A DNA stretch of 39,956 bases. It comes from Priapulus caudatus (lineage: Eukaryota; Priapulida; Priapulimorpha; Priapulimorphida; Priapulidae). The position numbers were made by a program, and so were the translations under genes. The notes under the pieces were generated by a model that was not told where the DNA came from, did not search any database, and saw only the letters and a list, made by a program, of their open reading frames with translations. Where the stretch lies: the NCBI RefSeq assembly GCF_000485595.1, contig NW_014577249.1, positions 370,884 to 410,839 on the forward strand, in the 5' to 3' direction. Below, one piece after another: positions 1 through 11,710 of this stretch (position 1 is its first letter; every line of letters starts with the position of its first letter).

Positions 1-173
1 ATGGCATTCGGCAGTATACATGTAGGATAATAATATAGTAAGTACAAGATATGATATTAGTATTCATTTCATTGACAGAACATTTGGCAGCATATGCTTG
101 TAGGATGAAAGTAATTACAAGGTATGATATCGGTTTATGTAAATAATTAACACGACATACCACAGTATCCAAA

Positions 174-883
174 ATTTCGGCACAGTGATGGCTTTTCCTC
201 CCATGATGCTATACACCGACTATCACGAGCTAGTAGGTCGAGCCGTTTAGATTTGTGCCGCAATTCTGCATTTCCTCCCTATCCCTTAAGTTAAGGAGGG
301 AATGTTCCCCGTTCTTTTACACCCATTGACCTTTGACCTGTGACCTCCAATTTCGACACAGCGATGGCTTTTCCTACCATGATGCTGTACACGCGACTAT
401 CACGAGCCTATAGGTCAAGCCGTTTAGATTTGTGCCGCAATTCTGCATTTCCTCCCTATACCTTAAGTTAAGGAGGGAATGTTCCCCCTTCTTTTACACC
501 TCTTGACCTTTGACCTGTGACCTCCAATTTCGGCACAGTGATGGCTTTTCCTACCATGATGCTATACACCGACTATCACGAGCCTATAGGTCGAGCCGTT
601 TAGATTTGTGCCGCAATTCTGCATTTCCTCCCTATACCTTAAGTTAAGGAGGGAATGTTCCCCCTTCTTTTACACCTCTTGACCTTTGACCTTTGACCCC
701 CATCTTCGACATCCCAACTCGTTTTCAGATTACCCCCCCACGCCCCCAATATTGTGACCGTACGTCGAGCGGTTAAGATTTGTGCCCAACTGTTGACGGA
801 CGGACGAACGCACGGACGCACGGACGCACGGACAATCATGCGATTCTACAAGCTACATCTGACTATGTCAGATGAGCTAAAAA
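174..883 (+). repeat. Interspersed element R1 with three 177-bp tandem units and ACGG-rich tail
   Basis: Three near-identical units begin at about 175, 351 and 528 (period 176-177 bp). They are followed by a CGGA/CGCA-rich stretch and a conserved end at 834-883. That end holds the hairpin CATCTGAC-TAT-GTCAGATG and then GAGCTAAAAA. The same 3' end recurs, in the same orientation, at 4356-4430, 18840-18933 and 29320-29410. No protein is encoded; open frames here are by-products of the repeat. Confidence 0.85.
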
Positions 884-1278
884 TGAGTGAGATTTATTTT
901 GAATCAGAAAATCTAAGGCCGAAGGGGGGGTGGATGGAGGGACGAAATTTTTTTTTAATGGGGTGCTATTTGATGCCCTCAGCAGCAGTCAGATTAGCAA
1001 AATCAGTCGCTGGGTGCGCCACAAGTATTAAATGTCAGGAGTCCCGTGCCTCGTGTCCTGCGTTTTTCGGCAAAGTTCGGCTAGACCCACTCCATGCAAC
1101 GAAGAAAAACTGGATTCTTGCAATTGCGTGAGATTCTCAGGGACTATCTGAAATGTGAGTGAGAGTGTAAGATTGTGCTGAATTGCGTGAGTCTCACGCC
1201 AAAGTTGTGAGGCTTGTGAGCCCTGTATGGTCTAGACTGGAACCCTAGTAGAAGTAGAAACAAGTTTTCCTTTTGAAC
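884..1278. other. Intergenic, no gene seen
   Basis: No conserved coding segment or splice-consistent exon was recognised. The stretch holds short poly-G and poly-T runs and unclassified sequence between two repeats. Confidence 0.5.
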
Positions 1279-1880
1279 ACAGGCACTTAATTGGAACGTT
1301 TCAATAGTGAACTGATGGTAAATAAACACGAAATGTATTTAATTATTACCAAAGTTTTAATGTTCAGAGTAGCTATATGCCCGGCAGCTGGCATATATAT
1401 ATCTGACGGCTGCCGGGCACGGTCTTCGATTTCTTAAATGCCCGGCAGTTTTTAATTTTCAGCGTTATCTCAAGTAAACAAGGGTTAGGGTTAGGGTTAG
1501 GGTTAGGGTTAGGAACTGACGGGCATTTAGGAAATCGAAGACCGTGCCCGGCTGCTGGAGCGTTGAATGTTTTTCTACTCCCTTGCGCCTATTATTGCCG
1601 ATAACTTCCTGTAAATGCCGTTCATATGCTCCTCTGCAACACATGAGTACGCCGCACGCACGCTGCTATGCACAAATAACAAAGAGAATATAGAGGAGCT
1701 ATTCTTGTTGTTGTTGTTGTTGGTGTTGTTCTTTGTACAGCGGCGTGCGTGCGGTGTACTTGTGTCGCAGAGGAGCCTTTGAACGGCACTTACAGGAAAT
1801 TATCGGCAATAATAGGCGAAAGAGAGTAGAGAAACATTAAGACTTTGGTAATAAAAACATTTCGTGTTTATTTACCATAT
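1279..1880. mobile_element. Nested foldback (MITE-like) element with TTAGGG core
   Basis: The outer element has long inverted arms. 1313-1361 plus 1567-1662 pair with 1738-1880, for example TAAATAAACACGAAATG against CATTTCGTGTTTATTTA. A (TTG)n tract lies in the loop. The left arm is split by a second foldback at about 1361-1566. Its own arms (1407-1450 and 1514-1558) enclose five TTAGGG units at 1482-1513. AATGTT on both sides of the inner element looks like a short target duplication. A right-arm relative of the outer element lies at 23757-23950. Confidence 0.8.
1482..1513 (+). repeat. Interstitial telomere-like (GGGTTA)n
   Basis: About 5.3 perfect units of GGGTTA lie in the loop between the inner inverted arms. 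The run is flanked by unique DNA on both sides, so it is not a chromosome end. Confidence 0.95.
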
Positions 1881-2236
1881 TTTTTTAGTGTGCTTTTATC
1901 AGTTTTGAAGCCGATGAAGGGTTTCGCAGGTGATTACAAAACCTGTTTCTAGGGGGCGGGTTTGTAACTTTGTTATCGTATTTAAAACAACGTGTCTATC
2001 AGCATTACTGGGGCATAATGATCCCTACTGCTTATAGTACTATCATTAAATATGTTGTGCAACCCGTAATACCTACAGGGCCTAATTTTGATTACAGCAG
2101 CTGCTTTACTGCTTACTGCAGATTTGCTGCAGATTGCGACGACAATCCAGAATCACGCCGATACGACCGGTCACCTGCTGTACGCCGGCGATCACCGCCG
2201 CTACCGCGAGTTCACGCGTGGCGCGAGCGATTTGCA

Positions 2237-5200
2237 ATGGCGGAGTTATTGCTTGATCCCGATATTAGATTATGGGTTGTTTTGCCTATTGTGATAATAA
2301 CATTTCTTATTGGAATTGTTCGCCATCATGCGACGATACTCTTTTCATCTGCAAAGAAAGTAGAGCTACAACAAGTAACAGATAGGTAGGTGATTTTCAG
2401 TTGTAGGTTTGAGTTATTTCGCAAAGAAATGGTTTCACAACACTCAACAGTACGGTTCAAGGATAGAGAACATGGGTCCCAATAAAACCAATGTCATTGT
2501 CCTGAGGCTGAGTAGGGTTCATACTCAGTCATAGGCATTAGGCATACTCATACTTCATAGGGTCTAGGTCCCCCAGGGTACTGCCGGAACGTACCCTGGC
2601 AACTATCTGATAGTGATATGGTTAGGGTTAGGGAGTAAGCGTAGGCGACTCCCTAGACTCGTTAGTGGAGTAGGCGAGGTACGGTCCGGCATATTATTAT
2701 TAGGTACGCAGTAACCAGGGTACGTTCCGGTATATACCGGACCGTACCCAGGGTACGTTCCGGCAGTACCCCGGGGGACATAGACCCTCTCAGCGCTAGT
2801 GAACACGATTAGGTGAGTATCACGTTGATTTATATGCTCTGGTACCAGGGTACGTTCCGGTATACCGGACCGTACCCAGGCAGGGTACGTTCCGGCAGTA
2901 CCATGGGGGACATAGACCCTCTCAGCGTAGGCCTGTACCGTAACCATAGTATTTGGACGCTCGCCCGAAACTGGACGCTCCTAAGTGCGCATGCGCGCAT
3001 GCTCTTGTTTTTCTCTTGTTTCTTTTTGTTTTAATCTTGTTTTGCAGGGCCGTAGGAAATATTAGCCATGCTCTTTTGTTTTCTTTTTGTTTCGCCTTGT
3101 AACCTGACACACATAACACAGTCTTACTAACTTACTACATTACAAATTGTTTCAATCAAATGTTTCCATGAGTGACGTGGTTGGCCGCCATGTTTGTTTA
3201 TTGCAACCGTTTTCGATGGGCGAGATGCGCAGATGACTACTGCGCATGCTGCGCATGCGCCCTTGCAAAACAAGAGGCACCTGCGTGCATGCGCACTTAG
3301 GAGCGTCCAGTTTCGAGCGAGCGTCCAAATACTACGATACAGGCCTACCGTATGTTCCATGATTCACTTACAATATTCAATAACTATAGCCTGGGTTCTT
3401 CTTATTGACAAACGAATTTAAGGCCAGAATCGACCGATTCATGAAAATCACCAGATATGGGTGCACATTAGGCTAGGCCTATTTAGTATTGCTCATAGGG
3501 TCTATATCCCCCAGGGTACTGCCGGAACGTACCCTGGGTACGGTCCGGTATACCGGAACTTACCCTGGTAACTATCTGATAGGGTTAGGGAGTAGGCGTA
3601 GGCGACTCCCTAGACTCGTTTAATAGTAGAGTAGGCGAGGTACGGTCCGGCATATTAGATAGTACCAGGGTACGTTCCGGCAGTACCCTGGGGGACATAG
3701 ACCCTCTCAGCATTAGTACTAGTACTATTACTACCCATTATCTAACTAACTAAACTATAACTAACTTCTGTGTTTTGCAGCCAAGCAATGATACGGAGTC
3801 GTTTGTTACGAGAGAATGGCAAGTACCTTCCAAAAGAAAGCTTTTTGATGCGTAAGAACTTCTTCAACAATGAGGAAACTGGATTTTTCAAAACTCAAAA
3901 GAGAGCTGCTCCAGCTCAGAATCCAATGACAGGTAGGTACACAGGGCCCTAGCTAGGATTTTTTTTTCTGTAGCCAAACAATTAGCCAGAATCAATTTTC
4001 ATTAGCCAATTTGGATTCCTGTTAGCCACATCTTGTAGCCTAACATTTTATGAGCACAAACAGGCGATAAATAATTTTTCTTTTCTTTATTTTTTCACAA
4101 ACTTTTATATGCATGAAGTACAAAACTACACTTATTTAATGCAAACAAACTATTATTCACCACATGTCTATGACTGAGACACTTATTAACACTATGATTC
4201 ACCACCATGACTCTGACTGACTGACAGAGACATTCAAATTGTCTGAATTTTTTTTCTTCACTGCTGGCAGGAAAATTCTCCTATCTTTTTTAGCACACCA
4301 CTGGACATAGCACTTTTCAAAGTCAAACATCTTCTTCTGGGCCTTCAATTTTGATGGTACGGACGACCGGACGGACGGACGATCAAGCGATTCTACAAGC
4401 TGCATCTGACTATGTCAGATGAGCTAAAAAGCGAGGTCTTCTGTGAGGCGAGTGACGAAAGTGACAAAATTAACATCTTACAAAAAACAAAGAAGATTAA
4501 AAAAAAACAATTAAAATAAACGCAAATATTAAGCGTAAGATCACAGACAGAGGACGATAAAAAGGAAGTGATCGAGTTGCAGAGGAGAGGTGTCGATGGG
4601 AGTAGGGGAAAGAATAAGGGAGAAAAAACAAAAAAATAAAAACTTGAAGGGTTAAATCTCTTCCTATGGGGATTAAGTGAGGGGGTTAATTCCATTTGAA
4701 TCCTATAGTCGCCACAAGTTTTGTACTTTTGCCGGCAGCAGGCAGCCTCTGAACAAAACTATGAAACTATTGAGAAAACACTAATAACTAGGTGGGTGTG
4801 AAGAAAATGTAATAATCATAATGTATATTGGCCAACACACAAGCGTTTCAGACAAACCCTACACTTGCGTTGGTGTAGGGATAGCTACTAGTTGTAGGGG
4901 GGGGGGGGCAACGTGTAACGGTCAGGATCAACGCCTCCTTTGCGGGACGCCTCTAGTAACTGGTGTCTTCTGGATAAGTAATATAACCTAACGAAAGGGC
5001 CCAAGCAGAGTTTAGGACGTTTTGAAAACAGATTTTTTGCACATATAAAATGATATACGCACGCAATCACGCACGCACGCACACACACATATGTATGTAT
5101 ATCTATATATATATATCTGCGATCTCTGTCCGTCCGTCTGTCCGTCTGTCTGTGGACAAGCATATATGGGTATTTTGTTAGTGCCTTAACTTTTCTATGC

Positions 5201-8200
5201 AATCTGACTGTGCCAGGTTAGGAATGAATTCACAATAACACAGCCATTTCGGATTTTGGATTTTTTGGATTTTCCATTTTTTTGGATTTATACGCAATAT
5301 CATGTCTGTCTTATTCTCAATTCATTCCTAACCTGGCACAGTCACATTGCATACAACAGTTCAATCACGATGGGCATATAGAGCGCAGGATCCACAGAGA
5401 GAGGGAGGGAGGGAGAGAGATCGCAGATATATCCGAAATCCAAAAAAACCCAACAAAATCCAAAAAACCCAAAAAATCCAAAAAATCCAAAAAAATCCAA
5501 AAACCCAAAAAATACAAAAAAATACAAAAACCCAAAAAATCCACGTTCGTCACTTTTTTCGCCAAATAAGACTTTCAATCGCCAGATTACTAATTTGTTC
5601 GCCATTGGCGAATTGGCGAGTGGGTAGCGAGGGCCCTGGGTACAGTAGTGCAGCATTTAACTCACCAAAGAGTTCGGCAGAGATAATACCAGCGAGGAGC
5701 TATACTTACTTGTGCAGCTTCATCTTCGATATCAGTTCTCCCCCAACCACTAGTCTGGCCAGGTTACGAGATGGAGACTAACATCAATAGATATCGTAAC
5801 TTTGTTTCGATATACGACCGTTTCTTGGAGCTACACTAGTAATTATATGCTATTTATCACATTTTATAATCACACTTGTGCCGTAAGACACAATAGACAT
5901 GCGGGTCACTGATAACAATTTATATACATTCATGCAAAATTAAAGTAAAAGTTGCATAAATCTATCTTGTGTTTATTGATTCATTTAGACCCAACCATGA
6001 TGACAGACATGTTGAAGGGGAACCTTACTAATGTTTTACCGATGATTGTCATTGGAGGCTGGATCAACTGGACCTTTTCTGGTTTTGTTACAAGTAAGAC
6101 ATTTAGGTGTTCTATTAGTAGCAGGGGAGCATAGCTCTTGGGGAGTAAGAAAGGTGGTTGGAAATTTTCCCCAAGATCGCCTGGAGAAAGGAATGAATAT
6201 CCAATAAATGTAAATTACCCTAAATTGGAATTTTGTATTTGCTCTAAGAAATTATTTAGATATGGTATTGGCCCTCAACTGTGACTGCAATTGTATATCT
6301 TTTGCATATACTAAAAAGTTTGTGGTGCATGGTTTTACTACATATAACTTGGATGGCTTGGATGAAGTATTCATGTAGTAAGCAGGGTGCAAAATTAACG
6401 GGAGTCCGGAGTCAAATACTCCCAGATTTACTGTCGGACTCCCCGATTTGACGTATACAGGATTCCGTGTGGCTCCCTGAAAATTCTGCCATACTACCTA
6501 GTTCGTTCCAGAGCACGGCCTCGTGGAAATACTGTATTTTTTCAGCTAATATCCAAAGAAAATTTGACAGACGTGCAACCAGAACTTTAAAATTATTATA
6601 AATATAAAACTTATAATATTGTTAATATCTTTACTTTTGTACCTCAGACTGCGGACTCCTTCTTTTTGAAGGTAGGGAGTCCGTTGGACTCCTGTGTTCA
6701 AAAGTTAATTTCTACCCCTGTGTAGTGTTATTAATAATTTCATATATGCAATTTGACTAGCTCAATACTTGCATGAAATGGTACTGTATACGCCATATTT
6801 TTCGCGTACAGATATTTTTGCGAATTCAGACTTGACGGATAATTTCGCGAATGGTTAATTTGAATTCGCGGTCGGTGAATTCCCGAATCAGTGAAGAACA
6901 GCGTGTTGTTATTATCGCGTGTTGTTATATTCGTGGTCGGGGACACGTTCACAAAATTAGTGAAAATTAAACTACCGCGAAATATACAGCATATACAGTA
7001 TGTCTTTCCCTTCAGCTAAAGTGCCATTCCCGTTAACACTGAGGTTCAAGCCCATGCTCCAAAGAGGAGTCGAACTCGCATCTCTAGATGCCTCATGGTA
7101 AGAGTAAATATTATTTACATTGTTATCAGATTAAATGTTATCAGATTAAATGTTATCAGATTAAATGTTATTAATTGTTATCAGATTAAATGTTATCAGA
7201 TTAAATGTTATCAGATTAAATGTTATTAATTGTTATCAGATTAAATGTTATCAGATTTTTTATGGTAGTCATCAGTTATTGTTTTTAAAGAGGAAAGTTC
7301 TCAAATTTCTAAATACCTACTGTGAGCTTGGTTATGTCGAAGAAACACATTTTGACTAATTCCTATTGCTGCCTGCGTAACATTTTTGTACCAGTTCTGT
7401 ATAATCTTGAGAAAGTGACGTTTTAATACTAAAACCATGCTTACATACATAAGATACTTGAATGTTTTACACTATAAATTGGAAAACCAGGGATAAACTA
7501 CACATGGAAAAATTTACTCCCATATCACTATGATATATTCTGCTGTGCAATATTTATTACAGGGTAAGCTCTGCGTCTTGGTATTTTCTCAACATATTTG
7601 GACTGCGAAGCATGTACACGCTAATTCTGGGACAAGATAACCAGGCAGATCAAACTAAGCAAATGCAGGTATGCTGGTTAATGACATGTGTTGAGGTTAC
7701 CCATATGGGTAAAAGCTTTGCAGATGCTGGCACACTTGCGTGACTCTGTTGATGATTCACTCTTGTGACAGCTTTCATGTGAAATTACATTGATTTTTCA
7801 TTTGCATTCTTATTCGATGACTAAGAACTAGGTGCCACCTCTGTACACGCTGTGTTATCTTTTGGCAGAAATAATTTAAAAGCCTTCATTGCCTGTATCA
7901 TATGTAATTGTCACATGAACTTTTAGTGCATTGTTTAATAGTAAAATATATCGTAATTACACGTAATAAAAAATAGTGAGCCACACGTATGCACATTTCT
8001 TGACACACATACCTACATAGTGATGTGTGTATATGCTAATGTATATCCTTAGATGGTGATGTATGATTTGTTTGTAGGACCAGATGTCAGGCGCAGCAAT
8101 GGCCATGCCTCAAGATCCGAAAGCAGCTTTTAAAGCAGAATGGGAGGCACTGGAGATCACTGACCATCAGTGGGCTTTGCGTAATGTTGAGGATCAACTG

Positions 8201-8257
8201 ATTGCATCTAGTCAAATTAATCCAGAGCCTGTTTTCACAAAGAACAAGTTTGAATGA
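2237..8257 (+). CDS. EMC3: ER membrane protein complex subunit 3 (EMC3), six exons
   Basis: EMC3 is the Oxa1/YidC-family core subunit of the ER membrane complex, which inserts tail-anchored and multipass proteins into the ER membrane. Coding exons are 2237-2385, 3781-3932, 5989-6093, 7016-7097, 7563-7668 and 8078-8257. All introns are GT-AG and the phases agree, giving 257 residues (human 261). Recognisable family segments are [16 protein letters not shown] near the N-terminus (first membrane segment), [66 protein letters not shown], and the C-terminal [14 protein letters not shown]. The start at 2237 fits the family N-terminus (MAELLLD). The frame is also open upstream, with an in-frame ATG at 2018, so a longer form cannot be excluded. 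Intron 1 carries a cluster of foldback elements, and intron 4 has a tandem repeat 24 bp after exon 4. TPRA1 lies tail-to-tail downstream. Confidence 0.97.
2560..2787. mobile_element. GGGTAC-type MITE, copy 1 (EMC3 intron 1)
   Basis: The termini are inverted: GGGTCTAGGTCCCCCAGGG at the left and its near-complement ending ACATAGACCC at the right. Inside are repeated CCAGGGTACGTTCCGG motifs on both strands and GGTTAGGGTTAGGG at 2620-2633. A second full copy lies at 3498-3704, and a right-half fragment at 2842-2920. Confidence 0.8.
2842..2920. mobile_element. GGGTAC-type MITE, right-half fragment
   Basis: ACCAGGGTACGTTCCGG and the terminal GGGGGACATAGACCCTCTC match the right end of the copies at 2560-2787 and 3498-3704. 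The left half is missing. Confidence 0.7.
2927..3350. mobile_element. Inverted-repeat element with ~70-bp arms
   Basis: The left arm (2927-3000) and right arm (3285-3350) are inverted copies, sharing GTATTTGGACGCTCG and AAACTGGACGCTCCTAAG. The subterminal sequence carries GCGCATGCGC at 2987-2996 and 3251-3260. The element lies between the GGGTAC-type copies. No coding capacity was recognised. Confidence 0.75.
3498..3704. mobile_element. GGGTAC-type MITE, copy 2 (EMC3 intron 1)
   Basis: It has the same termini and internal order as the copy at 2560-2787, including TCTGATAGGGTTAGGGAGTA and GGCGACTCCCTAGACTCG. It ends 76 bp before EMC3 exon 2. Confidence 0.8.
4356..4430 (+). repeat. 3'-end fragment of interspersed element R1
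   Basis: An ACGGACGG tract is followed by the conserved CGATTCTACAAGCTGCATC hairpin end and GAGCTAAAAA, as at 834-883. Only the 3' end is present. It lies in EMC3 intron 2. Confidence 0.85.
5060..5155. repeat. Compound microsatellite (CA/CGCA, TA, CCGT/CTGT)
   Basis: Tracts of CGCACGCA, CACA, TATA and GTCCGTCTGT follow one another in EMC3 intron 2. Confidence 0.9.
5197..5352. repeat. Inverted repeat (hairpin element), EMC3 intron 2
   Basis: The arms at 5197-5230 and 5318-5352 are near-perfect inverted copies (core CTGTGCCAGGTTAGGAATGA). They enclose about 90 bp that includes GGATTTT repeats. This is probably a small foldback element. Confidence 0.75.
5438..5545. repeat. A-rich tandem repeat (CCAAAAAAT-type)
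   Basis: Roughly 8-10-bp units of AAAAATCC/AAAAACCC give long frames rich in K and Q or, on the other strand, F and G. They are not genes. Confidence 0.9.
6386..6718. repeat. Diverged interspersed repeat, EMC3 intron 3
   Basis: The motifs GAGTCCGGAGTCAAAT, TACTGTCGGACTCC and GTGGCTCCCTGAAA have relatives in the same order at 37780-37912. GGAGTCCG/CGGACTCC motifs recur in inverted orientation near 6650-6690. The family is not identified. Confidence 0.6.
7121..7256 (+). repeat. 15-bp tandem repeat in EMC3 intron 4
   Basis: The unit TGTTATCAGATTAAA repeats about eight times, interrupted twice by TGTTATTAAT. The array begins 24 bp after the 3' end of EMC3 exon 4. Confidence 0.95.
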
Positions 8258-9900
8258 GAATTCAAGAATAAGACTGGTTGTAAGAGCATGTTCTCACGTC
8301 CTGCATTCGACGGCATATGTCAGACACAGAACCAGTTTAGCTACCAGCTTTTATTTCCCAATACTGCAGGCACAAGTCCTGTAACACCTATGTTATCACT
8401 TTGTTGTAATGTATCGTCTTTATTCACTAGTATTTTAAACAAGAATGTTGGTTTACTCTACAACGAGTTCCTAAGGACTCTAGTAGTCTTACAATATCAG
8501 TTGTTATTATTTAGCATTCTAATTACAATATTATTGTCACAGAGTTGTCCACATAGCAACCAATTTCATATAGTTGTCATAACTATAGCATTATAACCAA
8601 TGTCATAAACTATCGTAAAAATAAAATAATTTAATGAAGAGTAACAAATGTACATTCAATTACATAACATATCTAGATGTTCAGGTTTAGTAGGATACGT
8701 ATTCCGTTTTATTTATGCATTCAAGTTTATAATCTAAAAAAGACATGAGAAGCCATTTTGCTATTTACTTTAATTAATATACAGGCAATTGTATTAAAAT
8801 TAATAATTTAAAAGTAAAGATATATACCATGGGTACAGGATGGGTAAGTATGTAACGATGAAATTAATGTTTTATTAATTACCGTTTACCGTGAATGGCT
8901 TTGCGGTAAAGACACAATATACTATTTTTTTTAAAGCATTTTTTAAAAGTATTGAGAATCATTAGATACTAGAGAATGATTTTGCTCATTAGAGGCAAGT
9001 CTCATGTGCCAGTTGCCTAATGTTTCAAATAAGTCCATTCTGATTACGAAAAATAAGAAAATTTGTAAAAAGGTGTCTTTACTGCCATTTATCACTTTTC
9101 GTTGAAATGGCCTTGATGAGAATGATGAACACCGGGTCGCAAATGAAATGACTCCTCTTGGATTGACCAATAATCTTTTTACCAGTTTCATTTTTAGGCT
9201 TATCTCAGTTTAAACACTAGAACATGGATACACTATTATGGGGAGAATATAAAATTCTGTTTGCCAAGTTCACTAAAGCATTATGAAGTAATTTCATCAC
9301 AAATAGAGGTGGCTTAATCTGGGTTAACCTAATGACGTGACATGCCATGAACTGAGAGAAACATCTAGAACATTAGCACGATAATTGCAGACAAACAAGT
9401 CGCTGTGTAGTGTGTTCTTCGTGGCTGGCATATGATTGACTTCTATCGAAAGCGCACACACGAAAAATGATTAAAAACAATGTACATATTTATGAAACAC
9501 ACCGAGCTGGGCAACATTTTCTGCAGCTATCATAAATAAGGCAATTTGTTATAATTTAACTTAAAGCAAGTTAAATTCACAATAAGGTGAATTGTTCTTG
9601 AAAAATATCACAAATTGGTAATTGAAAATGATAAAAGACACAAAGGAGAGCAATAATAAGGTAGAAGGCAACAACTACATATTCGTTATATACATAGCAC
9701 CATGAACATATATAAATGAGAATATATCAGATCATTCTGTTCATGATGATAATTTACTATGAAAAATTGTGCATACTGATTGGTGAAGAATTTCACCAGA
9801 CCATAGTATAACTTTTGTTACGTCAAAATATTTTCATCTGCCTATGCCATGTGTATATATCATGTAGACTGAGGCCACAATTAAAAAACTCTTTGTTTGC
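8258..9900. other. EMC3 3' flank, no gene seen
   Basis: AT-rich DNA follows the EMC3 stop codon and probably includes its 3' UTR. No conserved coding segment is recognisable. Confidence 0.5.
8620..8625 (+). terminator. Candidate polyadenylation signal of EMC3
   Basis: AATAAA lies 363 bp after the EMC3 stop codon, in AT-rich DNA. The motif alone is weak evidence, because the region is AT-rich. Confidence 0.4.
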
Positions 9901-10550
9901 CCTCACCCGACCCAGGCCGAAAAGTTTGGGTAGGTAGGTAAGCTTAAATTGATTTTTTTAGGGGTCTTTTTACAAATTCAGCATGGTGTCTACATACTCG
10001 GGTGTGCTTGTGTGGAGATACCTTTTATGTTGAATGTTTGTTTTACTTGGTACATATAATCAGAAGTAGATTGTTCCCTATTATCTACTTCTGATATAAT
10101 GTATTGCCTACAGATTTATATGATGTACAGTGATACAATTTGTAAAAAAAAAGAATGGGAAAGATCAATAAAAATGTTTGATCGGCCCCTTTTTGGCGGG
10201 TCGGGCGAGTGAGGGAAGACAAACAATATTTTTATTACGGCCTGATCGTAATTTTTGTTTTGTTACAAGTCCCTGTGTATCAGATAAGATTCAATACATA
10301 TGCATTGTTTTACAATTTTAACCTACGTTGCAACATTGAAGAATACGGAGTACATTGCATGATTAGAATGATGACCTCGACTACAGTTTGGCTGGCTTGC
10401 TAAAAGCATGTCTACCTGAGATCTCTGTGTACTTGTGTTAACATCTATACAATTACAGTAATAATTAGACTTGCACGCATGCATATACACTAGCAAGCGT
10501 GCTCACACACACACACGCACTCGCACGCACGCACGCACACGCACACGCAG

Positions 10551-10581
<31 letters not shown>

Positions 10582-10644
10582 TACTTGTACTTGTGTATTC
10601 GTCACATGAACAGAATATATATGTAGATAGATCGATAGATAGAT

Positions 10645-10686
<42 letters not shown>

Positions 10687-11110
10687 ATAGATAGATATTA
10701 CTTCAATGTCAGGGTGCATAATTTCAATTTGCGCAATCCACTCAGTAGCAGGGGGAGTAGATAAGTGCAAGAATACCACGATGTAAGAGGATTATAATTT
10801 TTTTTCCATATACCCTAATGACTTGCATTCTAGTCAAACCTTGAAGTACATGTAGATGTTCTGCAATACAGCATATAGATTTTTAGCCTTTCAAATTCTG
10901 ACGATTTTTTACACATTTACAATCTCTATGTACTTCTAGCCATGGCTAGAGGGGAATGATATAATAATATACCCAATATAATTTCTTGTCGTATGGCCAA
11001 ATAAAGAAATGGGCATCGCTCCTTTCCTTATAGCCTAGCCATACACATTCACTGATTCAGTAAACAGCCACTGCAATTTCATATAAATCTGAAACCAGTA
11101 CGTTCTAGAG
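9901..11110. other. Intergenic with microsatellites, no gene seen
   Basis: The stretch lies between the convergent EMC3 and TPRA1 genes. It holds CA/CGCA and GATA/GACA microsatellites at 10500-10698 and otherwise unclassified AT-rich sequence. Confidence 0.5.
10500..10698. repeat. Compound microsatellites (CA/CGCA and GATA/GACA)
   Basis: (CA)n and CGCA tracts occupy 10500-10580. GATA/GACA/CAGA tracts follow at 10617-10698. A 104-residue cysteine-rich frame on the - strand is produced by these tracts. Confidence 0.95.
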
Positions 11111-11121
11111 GTGTTCACTGA

Positions 11122-11410
11122 GGGGGCAGCCCTATAGACCAAAGGTCCGAGAGACCGAAGGTCCGATACACCGAATGTTGCAAAGGGTTAGAGTTAGAGT
11201 TAGGGTTAGGATTAGGGCATATATATGGTTTATAGTGGCATCGGTGGATGTGCGGCATATTCTCCTTCGAATACGGCATTAGTGGATGTCCGGATGCGTA
11301 GCCTGAGGCTAGGCGACCGATTCCGGACGTGTAGCCACTGAGTATTCGAATAAACCTTCGGTCTATCGGGCCTTCGGTCTATCGGACCTTCGGTCTATAG
11401 GGCTGTAACC
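11122..11410. mobile_element. Foldback element with 9-bp target duplication
   Basis: The inverted termini run from CAGCCCTATAGACC at the left to GGTCTATAGGGCTG at the right, with repeated GACCGAAGGTCC modules in the arms. GTTCACTGA flanks both sides (11113-11121 and 11411-11419), a 9-bp target duplication typical of Mutator-like elements. A degenerate GGGTTA run (11185-11218) lies inside. There is no transposase, so the element is non-autonomous. Confidence 0.8.
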
Positions 11411-11710
11411 GTTCACTGATGGTTAAACTTGCAAATGTATAGATCTTCATTCATCTGCAATGTGCAGAAAACTGACTATAAATTAATTGTCATATATACC
11501 CTTCTTGTAACAGTTTACAGACAATACCAAATTAATAACATGCATTTGAATTTTCTATTTTAGGCACAATTCCTATTTGAAAAGTAAAAAAACTACATCT
11601 TTTTTGAAAAATCAGTGCACCAAAATGGCAGCTGAATAAACCCCTTGCATGTAAATTGTTTTTTATGCCCCTAACATGCAGACAACTAAGACCAAATCAA
11701 TACATTCTCT

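Noticed and set aside
1482-1513. Telomere or chromosome end
   Set aside because: Only about five units, bounded by inverted arms and continuous DNA on both sides.
5282-5781. Lys/Gln-rich and Phe/Gly-rich frames
   Set aside because: Produced by the A-rich tandem repeat in EMC3 intron 2.
10465-10779. Cysteine-rich 104-residue frame on the - strand
   Set aside because: CVCVCV and SVCLSVCL patterns are translations of CA and GACA microsatellites.
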